Below are positions 44,501-55,984 of a stretch of 64,000 nt of DNA, piece after piece (position 1 is the first letter of the stretch; the number at the start of each line of letters is the position of its first letter). Source of the stretch: Sipunculus nudus (lineage: Eukaryota; Annelida; Sipuncula; Golfingiida; Sipunculidae); contig CM049322.1 of the NCBI GenBank assembly GCA_026874595.1, positions 31,065,340-31,129,339 on the forward strand, written 5' to 3'. The notes under the pieces are model-generated. The model was given only the letters and a program-made list of their open reading frames with translations, was not told the DNA's origin and ran no database searches. A program made the position numbers and the translations under genes.

Positions 44501-45253
44501 GATGGCCCCCTGCAGCATACCTCTGGATATGGCCCCTGTAATACACAGTGTCATTTTCACAAATACAAAAAATATAACAAAGATTTTTTATGTAACGAAA
44601 AATGTAACGGCTGGGGTTTTATGAATTCATTTTTTGGTGATATTATGTTTTACAGATATACGATCCAAATTACGGTAAAGATTATTGTAAGTGGCCATTA
44701 AGCCGTTGTCACTGAGTTGTCAGATGACCGCAGGGAAAGAACAAGTATCATCCCGTTCAAAGGTCCCTTATAGAATAAAACACACTTTCCTTTAATAGGA
44801 CAGACAGACAAACCATTAACAGAGATTATCTGACCAAGTGTACCCACCTGATCAGAAAACATGATTATAAAAATGGTTCATAATGCATGCTGCTTCTTTT
44901 AATAGTTTATATTCATGTCATAGGGTAGCACAATGACTTTTTAGAAAGCACGAGCAAAAATAATATTCATCATACGAAACTGCATGGTATAAAACGTAAC
45001 AGTATTAGGAAATAATAATCGAGAGAGTGCATTATTCCAGTACCGTTTATGAAAAAAAATACTTCTATTGCACTTCCAAAATGTGAGAAATTGTTTCCTA
45101 ATATATGACATAATCTCACATTTGTTAACACCTATTTCTGTTAGTTTTAATAGATTTAATTAATGTTCATCTCCAGTCTTTTTTAAACGTTTTACCGCTA
45201 AACCTTCTTCTTCTATTATTCTCGGGAGCGCAATAGAAAGAGATACAGGATTG
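44501..45253. other. Unassigned sequence
   Basis: No recognisable gene or element. Confidence 0.35.
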
Positions 45254-45359
45254 GGGGGGGGGGAGCAGTCAGACAGACAGACAGGCAGAGAGACAGAGAG
45301 CCAGGCAAACAAAAATAGACACAGACAGACACACAGACAGAAAAGGACAGAAAGACATA
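45254..45359. repeat. G-run followed by ACAG-rich simple repeat
   Basis: A G10-type run is followed by degenerate (ACAG)n/(GACA)n over about 90 bp. Confidence 0.85.
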
Positions 45360-45544
45360 ATATATTATATCAAATGGAGACAGGGCAAACTCGGGAACGC
45401 ACCCTGGATATTTTTCAGGCCAATGAAATAACTCTTGTCGCAAATATTATATGCTCAAGTGTATTATTAGACAAAATACCTTTTGTTTGCTGTAAATAAT
45501 ATAGACTGAGATATATGGAGAGACAACAAGAAACAAATGAGTGG

Positions 45545-45730
45545 CCATAAAGGAGTAACGACAGGGAGCAGCACTTTACGGTACCCATGATCAGGATCAG
45601 GAAGTTTTACGGAGCACATGTATACACGGATCACATGACCTGTTCATGTCGTTTGTCACGACTCAGGTGTCGCATGAGTGAAGCTATGACGCTTTTTTAA
45701 AGGTCACAGCAACATCAACCCGGGAAGCAA
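45545..45730 (+). repeat. Dispersed repeat, GCAGCAC...TTACGG family, copy 1
   Basis: 'agcagcactttac', 'aagttttacggagcacatgt', 'ggatcacatgacctgtt' and 'aaaggtcacagcaac' align in order with 48,363-48,560. A related 'aggtgtcagca' module occurs at 46,286 and 48,670. Non-coding. Confidence 0.5.
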
Positions 45731-46026
45731 TAGAATATGTCTAATGAAAAATAAGGATTCCTATCTATAAGCCGGTGGGTATGTGCTTGTCTGTAATTTA
45801 TGACAGACCATTGATAATATAACAACAACAACAATAATAATTATTATAATAATCATAATCGTAAAATAGCGACATTTTTTTGTATACGTGTGCTCGAGAA
45901 TTTCAAGATCATATAATTCGTTCCCGCCTTAGCCTGACTTTGTATTAAACTTAAAAGACCAAGAAAAAAGTTTTCATGCCAGCTCAAAATGACCATGAAA
46001 GTCCCTCTCTCGTTCTCTCTCTCTGT

Positions 46027-46028
<2 letters not shown>

Positions 46029-46088
<60 letters not shown>
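46029..46088. repeat. (AT)n microsatellite
   Basis: AT tract with one TT phase switch. Confidence 0.95.
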
Positions 46089-46089
<1 letters not shown>

Positions 46090-46226
46090 CTGAAGAAAAT
46101 GAACAATGTCAATTCAGAACAGTCTGGTTCACGGGATGCGACCCGATCATCAGGTGAATGTGGTTAGAATGAAGTTTTACCGTCTGTAGGTCATTGAGCA
46201 CTTTACAGCGGGGGGTAACATTGCCT

Positions 46227-46232
<6 letters not shown>

Positions 46233-46278
<46 letters not shown>
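46233..46278. repeat. (AT)n microsatellite
   Basis: Pure AT tract. Together with 46,029-46,088 it brackets about 145 bp of unique sequence and precedes an 'aggtgtcagca' module. Confidence 0.95.
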
Positions 46279-46280
<2 letters not shown>

Positions 46281-46683
46281 ACACATCAGGTGTCAGCATT
46301 TAACGGTAGCTGTCAGCTCGTTCGCGGGTGAATCAAACGACACTGCCGACCAAAGACCAGGAAGTTTAACAGAAAAATATGTTCACAATGCTCCTTACGT
46401 GCTTATTTAATGTTCTTTTAGGGCCACGTATCAGGTGTCCACACAATCGATATCCATGTATAAATATCTCTGAAGTGCCATTACTGAGTTGTTTACTTGC
46501 TGATTATTTCAAGGTCCTGACTCCATCGTACCAGTTTAAGCCACCAGCTGTGATCTCGAACCAAACAACCCCGGTATTAATGAATAGGCCTTAACAAAGC
46601 TGATCGCCAACATGTAAGGCTAATAGGAGGCGATGAAAAGGGTGGATTCAACAGTCCACATAAATCTGAATAATTAAATTTCT

Positions 46684-46758
46684 GTTTCTACGCTGATGAC
46701 AAAGCTACAGTCTCAGATATCAATAGTAGAAACAGTCTACAAACAGAGCAAATGTAAT
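46684..46758 (+). pseudogene. Very short RT fragment (YADD block)
   Basis: The + strand reads FYADDKATVSDINSRNSLQT, which resembles motif C of LINE reverse transcriptases and the residues after it. Neighbouring RT blocks are absent, so this is a minimal relic or a coincidence. Confidence 0.35.
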
Positions 46759-46799
46759 AATGCAGTAATACATGTGTATATAAGCTAGGAGGTATGATG

Positions 46800-48340
46800 T
46801 GTTTTTATCGGAAAACACTTATATTTGCTGTAAGATATACAGGGGACCTCTAAATAACCACCACTTTCCTACTACGGACACCTCTTGCTATGAGGCGGTT
46901 GCGCCGGGAGTAAATTTTAGGCCAGTGACCTCTTTAATACTTACACCTCTCCATAACAAACAAAATGTTTCGGCATTGTTTTTTATTTGGAGTTTCTCCT
47001 CTATATAAAACAGTTTGCACATCTCCTCTTACTTTTCTTGTTGATCTGTATAATAACGGCCATATGTATGCATCGATTATTGTTAATGGGTAGAAATACA
47101 CTCGCTTGTCTTAAGCAAGATTCATAGTTCATCATTACCCTCAGGATATTATTTATTATATGTAACTTCCCTTTGGTCATTGAATAAACCGATGAATAGG
47201 ATCTTTACCTTACACTCTCTGTTCATCTTAGGTCCTACCATACCTATTCATTTTAGAACCACTATTTTCCCGAGCCACAATTAACATTCAAGCGCAGAAA
47301 AAATGTTTCCAATGGTTACCAGTTTTAAAATGTGGCATAATACTCATATATAAATATCCATATGAGTCAAACCCACATTATAATGCATTAGATATAAATT
47401 AAGTATATTATGCATCAAAAGCCACATAAATGTCAGATATGTCGGTGCATGTTTTTTTATCTCATGCGCACTATAAATGTAAATAATTCGTTTTTTTTTT
47501 GTAAATTAACACAGGTAAAATCTGGTCACCAGGGGGCGGTAGCTGCTGGTGTATATCTTTTTTTTATCCCAATGGTTTACATAACGTCTCAAAACATCCT
47601 GGTCTGCATAAAGTGTCTAGCGTCACCGTCCCAATGTCATTGTTATCATGACATAATGCTTATATACTATCATATATCTTACATTTTGGATTCGAAGCTG
47701 CACGAAGCTATTAAAAATAAGCTGAAAGTCAAAGTCACAAATTGAGTGTTAAAGATAAATGTTCCCTTCCAGTGTAATCAAATATTTTTCTCGACTGCAG
47801 TGCTGTCTGCATTTGGTTCCATTACTGATAATTTTTAAGACGTATGAAACATACCCGATCTTTTTTCAAGTAGGTGTTGGACAGAAGGAGACAGTCACAC
47901 AAGTGTGTGTGCATTTGTGCGTGTGTGTGTCTGGTTAACAAGTATTCCTTGACAACATACCTTTATCATATAAAGAATTCCAATGTTTTCAGCCATAAAT
48001 CTAAGATTATGAACATGATAAACTTCCTGGTAAACGCTCTCGTCATGGTTAGTGGATGACATGTTATTAGAGGATAAAGCTAAAAGTGCAATTATGTATC
48101 TTTGTTGAATAGAGACAACTTTCACTTATATGCAAACAAAATCGGGGTAAATCATCTGGCCTGATGCAAAAAATTTTTCATTATCCAAGAAGAAAGATTC
48201 ATCCGATCACTGCAGATATGGATAAAGATCATCCTTTGGACTCTAGATATAATATAACCTTTTTTGAGGGCGAAGGGTTCAAATATCCACAGTATATATA
48301 TATATTTTTAAATCCCATCTCGTATAATAAGAAGTACAGA
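46800..48340. other. Unassigned sequence
   Basis: A GT-rich patch lies at 47,897-47,932. A 111-codon + frame at 47,410-47,745 shows no family motif. No gene call is made. Confidence 0.35.
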
Positions 48341-48344
48341 CAAC

Positions 48345-48770
48345 TTCAACTTACCGCCAGAGGGCAGCACCTTACAGCACAAATCCTGGGTGGCCCTGAT
48401 TGCCTCTCAGGACCGCTATAAAAAGTTTTATTACAGAGTACACGTAAACATAGATCACATGATCTGTTTTGATTCACTCCCCAGGAGTCTATTGGATTAA
48501 CAATTACATAGCGTCATTACCATGGAGCCTGTTTGAAGGTCACGACACAAGCGACTGTTAGTGAGTGAAACATATTACCTCAAGGTTTATATAAATATAT
48601 ATATATAAATATTACGAAACCCAATTTGTTTACCGGTATATTAACATACATGTATTTGAAAAACACCAGGTGTCAGCACTGTAGACTATATACCACTTAT
48701 TTTGGTAAGGGATGAGGCTGAGAACTTTGGCGGGGGACACCAGAAAGTTTAATAATTCGCATTACCAGGA
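48345..48770 (+). repeat. Dispersed repeat, copies 2 and 3
   Basis: 48,363-48,560 matches the copy at 45,560-45,710. 48,666-48,760 carries the 'caccaggtgtcagcac' module and a 'gaaagtttaa' end seen also near 46,282-46,375. The family appears to consist of separable modules. Confidence 0.5.
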
Positions 48771-49069
48771 ATTGCATACTATGCCTTAAGCAAGACTTTT
48801 CACTCTACGCGGTATATGTGATGTCATTTGATCAAATGATTTTTTAGTTTATATACATAGCTGAAGAAAACTCTTTCCCCAAGTTTTATGTCACTCCGGG
48901 AAACAGTTCCCCAGATGATATCCGTTTGTCCGCTGGTTGGGAACGGAGGATAATAATTTTGCCATAGCCGGCTGTTTCTCTATCTGTCTATCCGTACCGG
49001 ACGACTACATTAAAATCTAGTACAATGGTTCCTCTGAGAAACAGATAAAAATGGATTATATTTTCAGCT

Positions 49070-49445
49070 CAGCTGACTAAAAGTTATATGAGCTATATCG
49101 ATCACCCTTTGTCCGTCGTCCGTCTGTCACGCCGTCTGTCTGACTGTCTGTCCGTCTGTTAACAGGGCACAAATCGTAACCACTGGACCTAGAATCTTCT
49201 TACTTAACATCCAAGGAGATCCATTAAACATCTCCTTTCAAACCACAAATTAGGTCTCTGTTACCCATGTCTTCCGAGATATGGGACTCCAAATACCTCC
49301 CCCCCCCCCCCCCGAATAATTAAAAATTTGATACAAAAGCTTCAATATCTGAAGAGCTAATGCATTGATCACCATGATTCTTTGCATGCATATTGATCAT
49401 GGAGTGTTTCTTTAGTTCCTGCAGACTGGTGGCGTCACCCGGATT
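49070..49445 (-). repeat. Isolated inverted unit of the 320-bp repeat with its terminus
   Basis: The reverse complement runs CACCAGTCTGCAG, the mirror of 'atattgatcatggag', 'ttattcggggg', 'gggtaacagagaccta' and 'gtgccctgttaacaga', then a (GGAC/GACA) tract and 'gggtgatcgatatagctcat', 'agtcagctgagctg'. It therefore contains one array unit plus the same terminal block as 43,083-43,180. A C15 run (complement of the G-runs in the array) sits at 49,299-49,313. Confidence 0.85.
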
Positions 49446-50112
49446 TATTTCAATTTATCTTTCTGAGCAATTTTTAATCTAGCAGGGGCGAATTAGGAAC
49501 GCTGTTCAACGCACCGCAAAAATCCTTCGTTTGGGTAAAATCTGCCAAAACTGTTTATTTTCTACCAACAGATCTCGCTCCCTGACGAAAAAGCTTTCTC
49601 TTGTTTATCCAGAGTCTCTGGGAATTTAAAGTTTAAACGTTAATAGGTCGATCGGACAGCACATCGGCATGCCATATCGCCCTATAGTTCTTTATTATAT
49701 AATAAATGTTATCCTACTTCACTATCACTAAGGTGCAAAACAATGTCGATTAAAAAACTGTATGTTTGCCATATGAATGTTCGTATGAGCCACACATACA
49801 TTTCGTAACCTGGGAATAAATTAAAAATCATGTAAGTATATAAATCATGAATTGGATTTCATTAAACTTTTATGGACAAATGAGCTTTGAGATAGGGAAT
49901 TTTTTTTAAAGAATAGGTCCATCGTCCTGTGGCACTCTCTGTTGAATGTGGATTAAGATATTCATAGGATAAGAAATCTGTTATTGTTAAGCCTTCGGGA
50001 TTTCAGGTTTTATATGTTCTTGGTCAGGAATAATCCGAAGTCATAACCTTTTGTTAAGACATAAGATCGAATCTCTGAGGTTCCAACGAGATATCACCAG
50101 TATTCTATTAAG
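49446..50112. other. Unassigned sequence
   Basis: Nothing recognised beyond short AT-rich frames. Confidence 0.35.
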
Positions 50113-50180
50113 GCACGGGGGTGTTCGAACCGGGGACCTCCAGCTCCAAAGGCCAGCCCCTTAAACAGTAGGCTACGTTG
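50113..50180 (-). mobile_element. tRNA-like sequence (SINE head or tRNA pseudogene)
   Basis: On the minus strand a TAGCCTACTGTTTAAGG A-box-like block is followed about 30 bases later by a perfect B-box core, CCGGTTCGAACAC, and a GC-rich segment. The acceptor stem does not pair convincingly and the A box is imperfect. I read it as a SINE head or pseudogene rather than a functional tRNA. Confidence 0.5.
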
Positions 50181-50189
50181 GGATAAGTT

Positions 50190-52320
50190 CATTAAATTTT
50201 GAAAATGTGTGGTCATGAGTAAAAATTTTGCATTTGGATGACAGATGAACTCATTTTGCTGTGATCTTGCGATACTCTCGCTTATAAACAAGATAAACTC
50301 CTGTTTAAAGCAGAAAACATAGCACTGGCGCTACTTACACAAATGGAGTGGTCTTCAATTATACAACGCAACCTCGCATAAAATAATCTACGCTCAGGAG
50401 AATGTACATGCGCGTGGTATAAATGTCTGATTGCTAAACTGTACTGAACGTAACGTAAATTTATATATACTTCCGAGTGAATTTCATGAATTTCGGTAAT
50501 ATGCATTTATATTAAATCCACATATGTTTTAATCTGGAAATTGGTATCGTAACTCATAGGGGTGCATGGGGTGGGAGGAATAGCTGGCCGCATGGGTACG
50601 GTCAGGCCCCCCGCCCCGACCTGTCATGTACCTCTGATGAAAAAGTGTTTACTAAATTTGACAACATGACGAATATTTACATCATGTATTCATTTATTTG
50701 CAAACGATTTATAGAATGAAGGAAATCTATATAAAGGACATTATTCCTTAATTTCTCGTGAAATATAGGAGTTAGCATCTGCTGATATGATGGTGTTTTC
50801 CCATTCGGTGAAACAATTAAGGCACAGCAGGCCATTTTATTAGGTTTCGATGTTTGGAGACGCTGTCTTTTGTGCGTCTCCCTTTTGTCAGCCGTTTTCA
50901 CTGCTAAGCAAGTCGGGCGTGGTTTCATTGGCTAGTACATATTTTGATTATTGGTTTACAATAACGGAATAGATTTGGGAGAAAATGCAAAAAGACTTTG
51001 CTTTCTTTTAAGCTATATTGCAAACTGATTGACTAATTGACTCAAGATGATAACAGTGCTATTAATAATTGGAAAAGAGATATGGCTGCAGATATTTACG
51101 TATTCGAAGAAAGAAGAATCTATGAAAAGCTTATACAGGTGATGGACGCATTGGCCTCTAGACAGGGCAGACGCCCTTGTTGACCAGAAATACATCTGGC
51201 AGTGATACAGGATCCGGGCCATTCTTTAAAAGAATTTTATGAGGATAATGCAAATCTTTGCCACATCAGTGCCACATCAACAGGTCAAGATATTCTGTGA
51301 CCCAGACTTTGGGGTCTTAGCGACAGGAATGGAAACAGCCTAGGATTTTAGCCCGATTGGTCCCATGATATGTAGTTTTATGTGTGAAAAACAGACGCAC
51401 AGATGGACCTTGAGCAAAGAAGAAAGGTCAGAGGTCAAGTCAAAATGAGGACGCAGCAGTTCACATGTGACCCGAAAATAATTCCGAATTTCGTAAATTT
51501 ACTTTCGATGGAGTTCACCGGAAACAGATGGGGAGGCGGCGGTAAGATGAAAACATAGTATCCGCAAAACTCTGTTTTGGCGCATACACTTAATCATATG
51601 ACCAGCAGCAATTTCTCTTACCTAGCTCTGTCAGATTACTAACTTAGTCATAGTAATTAAAAGGCAATCCATCAAAGAGCTAAAAGGACACTTCGTGAAT
51701 CCAGGGGGAAGTACTGGTATAAGAACGACATTTAGCAAAGCTTATTATCAGAAACTGTATTGTCTCACGGAAACTGAGAAACAGCCACACATCTTATTGA
51801 TGGGATATCTTTCACCATAAAGAATGAAGGTATTAAATCCACCTTTCTCTGCCACTGTATTTGATATTTAAGGAACCTGACGTTTTAGCTCCAGAAAGGC
51901 ATGTCGTGCGATTTTACCTGTGTGAATTCTAATGCAATTCACTTGAAGATAGTGGATATGTTGTATACCCAGGCTTTCGTTCAAGCATCCAAACGTTTCG
52001 TTACCAACTATGTATGACAAACCAATATAATAATTATTAATCAGTGATAATGCGACCTCGTTCTTCGGCATCCGGAGAGAATTAAGAAAGCTTGTTCAAG
52101 CAGGACGTCATTAAACTTGAGATTTTCGGCGTGTTGTATAAAGTGACATTTAGTGATATTCATAACCGAGCTGAGTTAAAATCAGGGAAGATTATCGGGA
52201 AGCCTCATGGGGCAGGTAAACCGACTCCTTTGAGTAGTAGAACACCAGATCTTATTGTTGAATGGCATGTAAATAGTCTTCGCAGATGTTATGACTATGT
52301 TGATCTCTGGCCCTATAGAT
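50190..52320. other. Unassigned sequence
   Basis: Several frames of 60-85 codons occur on both strands but show no motif, splice context or homology I can name. Confidence 0.35.
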
Positions 52321-52321
52321 T

Positions 52322-54130
52322 CAAACATAGGTCAATTAATTAACAATTGTACTCGAATACGATTACGATTACTTTAATACTAAATCATTACGATAACAAT
52401 TCCGATTACCAAAATAAGTTCATGTAATTGATTATGATCTTGTTACTTTATGATTACTTTAAAAAAAGTAATCATGATTACTGCCATGATTATAAACCTT
52501 AATATTGTCTAAAGGCAGCACCATAAATGTAAATTCTAACCCTTATTCAAATGAACCAAAGAAGAAAACTTGGGCAAAACATTGACAGAGTACTCAGTTG
52601 GATAAGATATAAAATTATTGAAATAGTCTGAAGGAAAAGTAGAAATGATTTACATATCTTCCTTCAGGTGCTTGTTGCACTCTATTGTTGAGTTGCTCAG
52701 TTGCTAATGAGAGGGCTGCTTAGCTGTGTGTTTGCTGTACAGCCTGCGTTGGCCAGAAACCACTCAACGGCCTGCGGGAACGGCAACCTACCCTGGCATA
52801 GTATTGAATTTTTCATGATTTTGCAAAGCGGGGCTGGTAAAAAAGTTAACTGCCGGACAGGCTACATGAATTTTTACATGGGTTTCTGGGGGCCAACTGT
52901 AGTAACAATAAGGAGAATTACCAAAATACAATACCTAGGTTTATTCAATTTCTTAGAATATTAGATTTTCTTACGAGATTAACCGTATTTTAAAGTATCT
53001 TACTGGTAAATCTAAATTATCCAATTATTTAGACATACGTATTTAGATTTAGACATTTAGATTCGTATTTGTAGTCACCAATGGATATTATGTTATACGA
53101 ATGCCCCTGGCTTTAGTGTTGTATGTTCAGACTGTTCAGCATTGTACACCTGTACTCCTGGCCAGTCTCACATATTGCTAGCCGCCTGCAGTGACGAAAC
53201 GTCTTGCACCGTTAACGGGCCTCTGTTTCGTCGCCTCCCAATATATAGAGATAAGTCGTTTTTGGCCACGATACGAACGTATTTTCCGGAAAAGGCAGTT
53301 TTATTATCAGGTTCACGGATCGGGTGATATTAAAACTTCTTCACCATGGCAAAAGTGTCTTAATATTTAATACAACTGCAACATATCGGTAACTTCAAGT
53401 GCATTTTAATTTAGTTATTGTGTATTTTGGTCTAAGAAGACTCGGGTGTACTGCTCATAACCGCCAAGACAGAAGCAATTAGAATGTATACATAGCGGCA
53501 ACAATGCTTTGTGTACTGGTCCCGTTTTTTTCAGGGTTATAGACATATTTAAACTGGGAATTTATGCAATTAGCTTATCATCACAGAATTCTGTCTTTAA
53601 AAGATCAGATTCCCGAAGTACTGATGGGTTTTCTCCCTTTTAGTGACGCCGGTCATACTGAGCTTAGTATCACACCCAAGTGCATGCATGGGTGGTGACT
53701 AAAATGTACGCTCAGATATATTTACATTTTAGTTACCCTTGGTGGCTAACATATTACATAACATGAGCCAGAGTAGCATGAATACCAGCATGATTATAAA
53801 ATATTGAAGCTGGACTCCCTTCGTAGTTCAATCTCTTCTCGCCCCTTCAGCAAAATTGCTGATCTAACAGGATTAATCTGACTACTGACCGTGTGTTTGT
53901 CAAATATATGGTGTAATATTTGTAAGCAATTACTGTCCACGAGCTAGAGCAGCTTTTGGCTCCTGGCATACATACTTAATAGAAATTGATTCCTCTATCC
54001 TTAAGTTTTGTTTTATATTCATTGGTAAACAAGAAAGATAAGTTTTAAGGAAACATTAACATTAACATAATAACGATTTCACAAGGAAAGTAATTGATTA
54101 CGATTACTGATAACGATTATCCCATGTCTG
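52322..54130. mobile_element. Non-autonomous hAT-like element (candidate)
   Basis: The left end starts CAAACATAGG (52,322) and the right end, reverse-complemented, starts CAGACATGGG (54,130). Both are followed within 20-40 bases by reiterated GATTACGATTAC words and 'aattactttt'-like blocks. CAGRCATGGG-type tips with ATTACGATTAC-rich subtermini are familiar from hAT elements of invertebrates. A perfect hairpin, ATGATTACTTT..AAAGTAATCAT, lies at about 52,449-52,474. The flanking 8-mers (tatagatt / cacagagt) agree at only 5 positions, so a target duplication is not proven. No transposase or BED finger is seen in the ~1.8 kb. Confidence 0.5.
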
Positions 54131-55922
54131 CACAGAGTATTCATTGAATGATCCCAAAGACTTGAAGCCGTTTTCCCCTAAATCTTTTCTTTTGGAACGA
54201 ACTTAAATTGTAATACCACAAGCGTCATTCGAGGACACAAATGGCCTAAACAAGCAGTTCAAGTTTATACAGGTCATGGTACAGCAGACATGGAAACGTG
54301 TCATCTCAGAATACCTACCAACACTGGCAAGATGGATGTAGTGGAAAACAAAAGGGCGGCAGTTGAAACTAATTGAGGATATTCTGAAGATTCAAAATAT
54401 GTATATGTCCTTCGGATTAAAAGTTATTTGTGCGTATCTTTTCAAAGCGTAAGTAATTTGACCATATCAATACCTGAACTAAAAAAATGGAGTGTTAATA
54501 TATGACTAATATCAGATTGTAAAATACAAATTGTAACGATTTAAATTTTCCATGGATATATGCAGTATGATCCAGGGTATTGCCTCTGTATAATGTATAT
54601 ATGTTGTCCCTTACTATGGGCGAAATGTTTCGTAATTTACGTTAAAGAATGTTGAGAAACTATATAGAATTTAAAATAGGGGATATTTTAGTAATTATTT
54701 TCGTTTAAGGCACAGTTTTATTATACATTAACACGTGTATGTATATGATTCACTTGTTAGCAAGGATAGGATTACATATGCAAGGTACACAAGAAGACGG
54801 TGTAAGGAAAGATATATTAATTATTGCTATAATTTCGGAACGCAAGCTTTAAGATAATGAAGCATTTTTAAAGGCGGCTCCCTCGTCTATGAAGTAAAGC
54901 TGGTCTTTGTTCGTTGGTTCTGATGAGTGTTTTGTGTCGGTATGGCAGACAACCCAAATACTGGTGTCTTGGACAAAGAACCCCTCAAATGACAGAGAAA
55001 AAAATTGAAATCAAGGACAGACAAGAGAATCGGAGAGCAGATATGAAAAGAGCTATAAACTGATTAAAAGCATGGCCGCGCCCTCAGGTGCGAAGTGCAA
55101 ATGGTCTATATTCGCACCTACATGTATGACAATGTAGAAACTTTACCCGGCTTAGGCCGATTTGTTTCAATCATTGTGATTGGGTGGGGGGGGGGATACG
55201 TTGTTTTTCATTTCTGCCCTTTTTTCGACAGTAACCTCTTGCGCAGCCAGCCTGTGACTGGTGCCACCTTTTATTTTCACAAGCTCTGACTTGCGTGTTA
55301 TGACTACGGCTTTTTCTAACATTAGAACATTTTGCATTTGAACCTCCCAGACAGATTAAACACTTGGAGTTTGACTAAATGTCTGTCACGACGTATCATT
55401 TCATCTTAAAGCTTGCTGTATTTGCAATATACTCGACTATGCAAATCTGTACAAATTTTTTTTTCATTGAGCGGGTGTTTTTGTCCTCCGCTTGAAGCAA
55501 GCCCACTCGAAGATAATGTTCCACTTTGAAATACATGTTGCTATTTGTTTTAAAGCGAAACGGATTTGTAACATGTGACAGACTAAAAAAGACAGGTATC
55601 TCCTCATAAACATGATATCGCTCGACAGTAAATTCTTAATATACAGCAAACCTGATACTTTGAACGTGTAACTATAATATTTCATATCACGTTTGGGTTA
55701 GCGCTTATTTTTGTAAAAGTTAACATTACTTAAGAAAGAATATGATTTTAAAATGTTGCGAATTTTAGCCATGTATATTGTGAAGACTAAATGATAAGAT
55801 ATTAAAACGTTGTTTTACCCTAATGGTCTTCTATATAATATGTTCAAATGGCATTTATTAATATTTCATGAAATGTATTGCATACATTCATTCATATTAA
55901 CACCTTGCATTCATTCCTACAG
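54131..55922. other. Sequence upstream of the Ig gene's first recognised exon
   Basis: No exon was identified. Because the signal-peptide exon is preceded by a splice acceptor, a 5' UTR exon and promoter should lie here or further upstream. A 9-G run occurs at about 55,187. Confidence 0.4.
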
Positions 55923-55984
55923 GACGAACATGATCATCACAGTTCTGTTAGCAATACTGCTTAGCGGTGGAACTCTGTCATCAG
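55923..55984 (+). CDS. Exon: start codon and signal peptide
   Basis: The acceptor ttcctacag ends at 55,922. ATG follows at 55,930 and encodes [18 protein letters not shown] plus the first base of a Gly codon, then a consensus donor (g|gtgagt) at 55,985. The hydrophobic core followed by Ser/Gly residues is a typical secretory signal, with cleavage likely around SSG at the next exon boundary. Phase 1 exit matches the Ig exon at 60,526. An intron in the 5' UTR is implied. Confidence 0.8.

Noticed and set aside
50113-50180. A functional tRNA gene on the minus strand
   Set aside because: The B box is good, but the A box is imperfect and the acceptor and anticodon stems do not pair well; a SINE or pseudogene is more likely.
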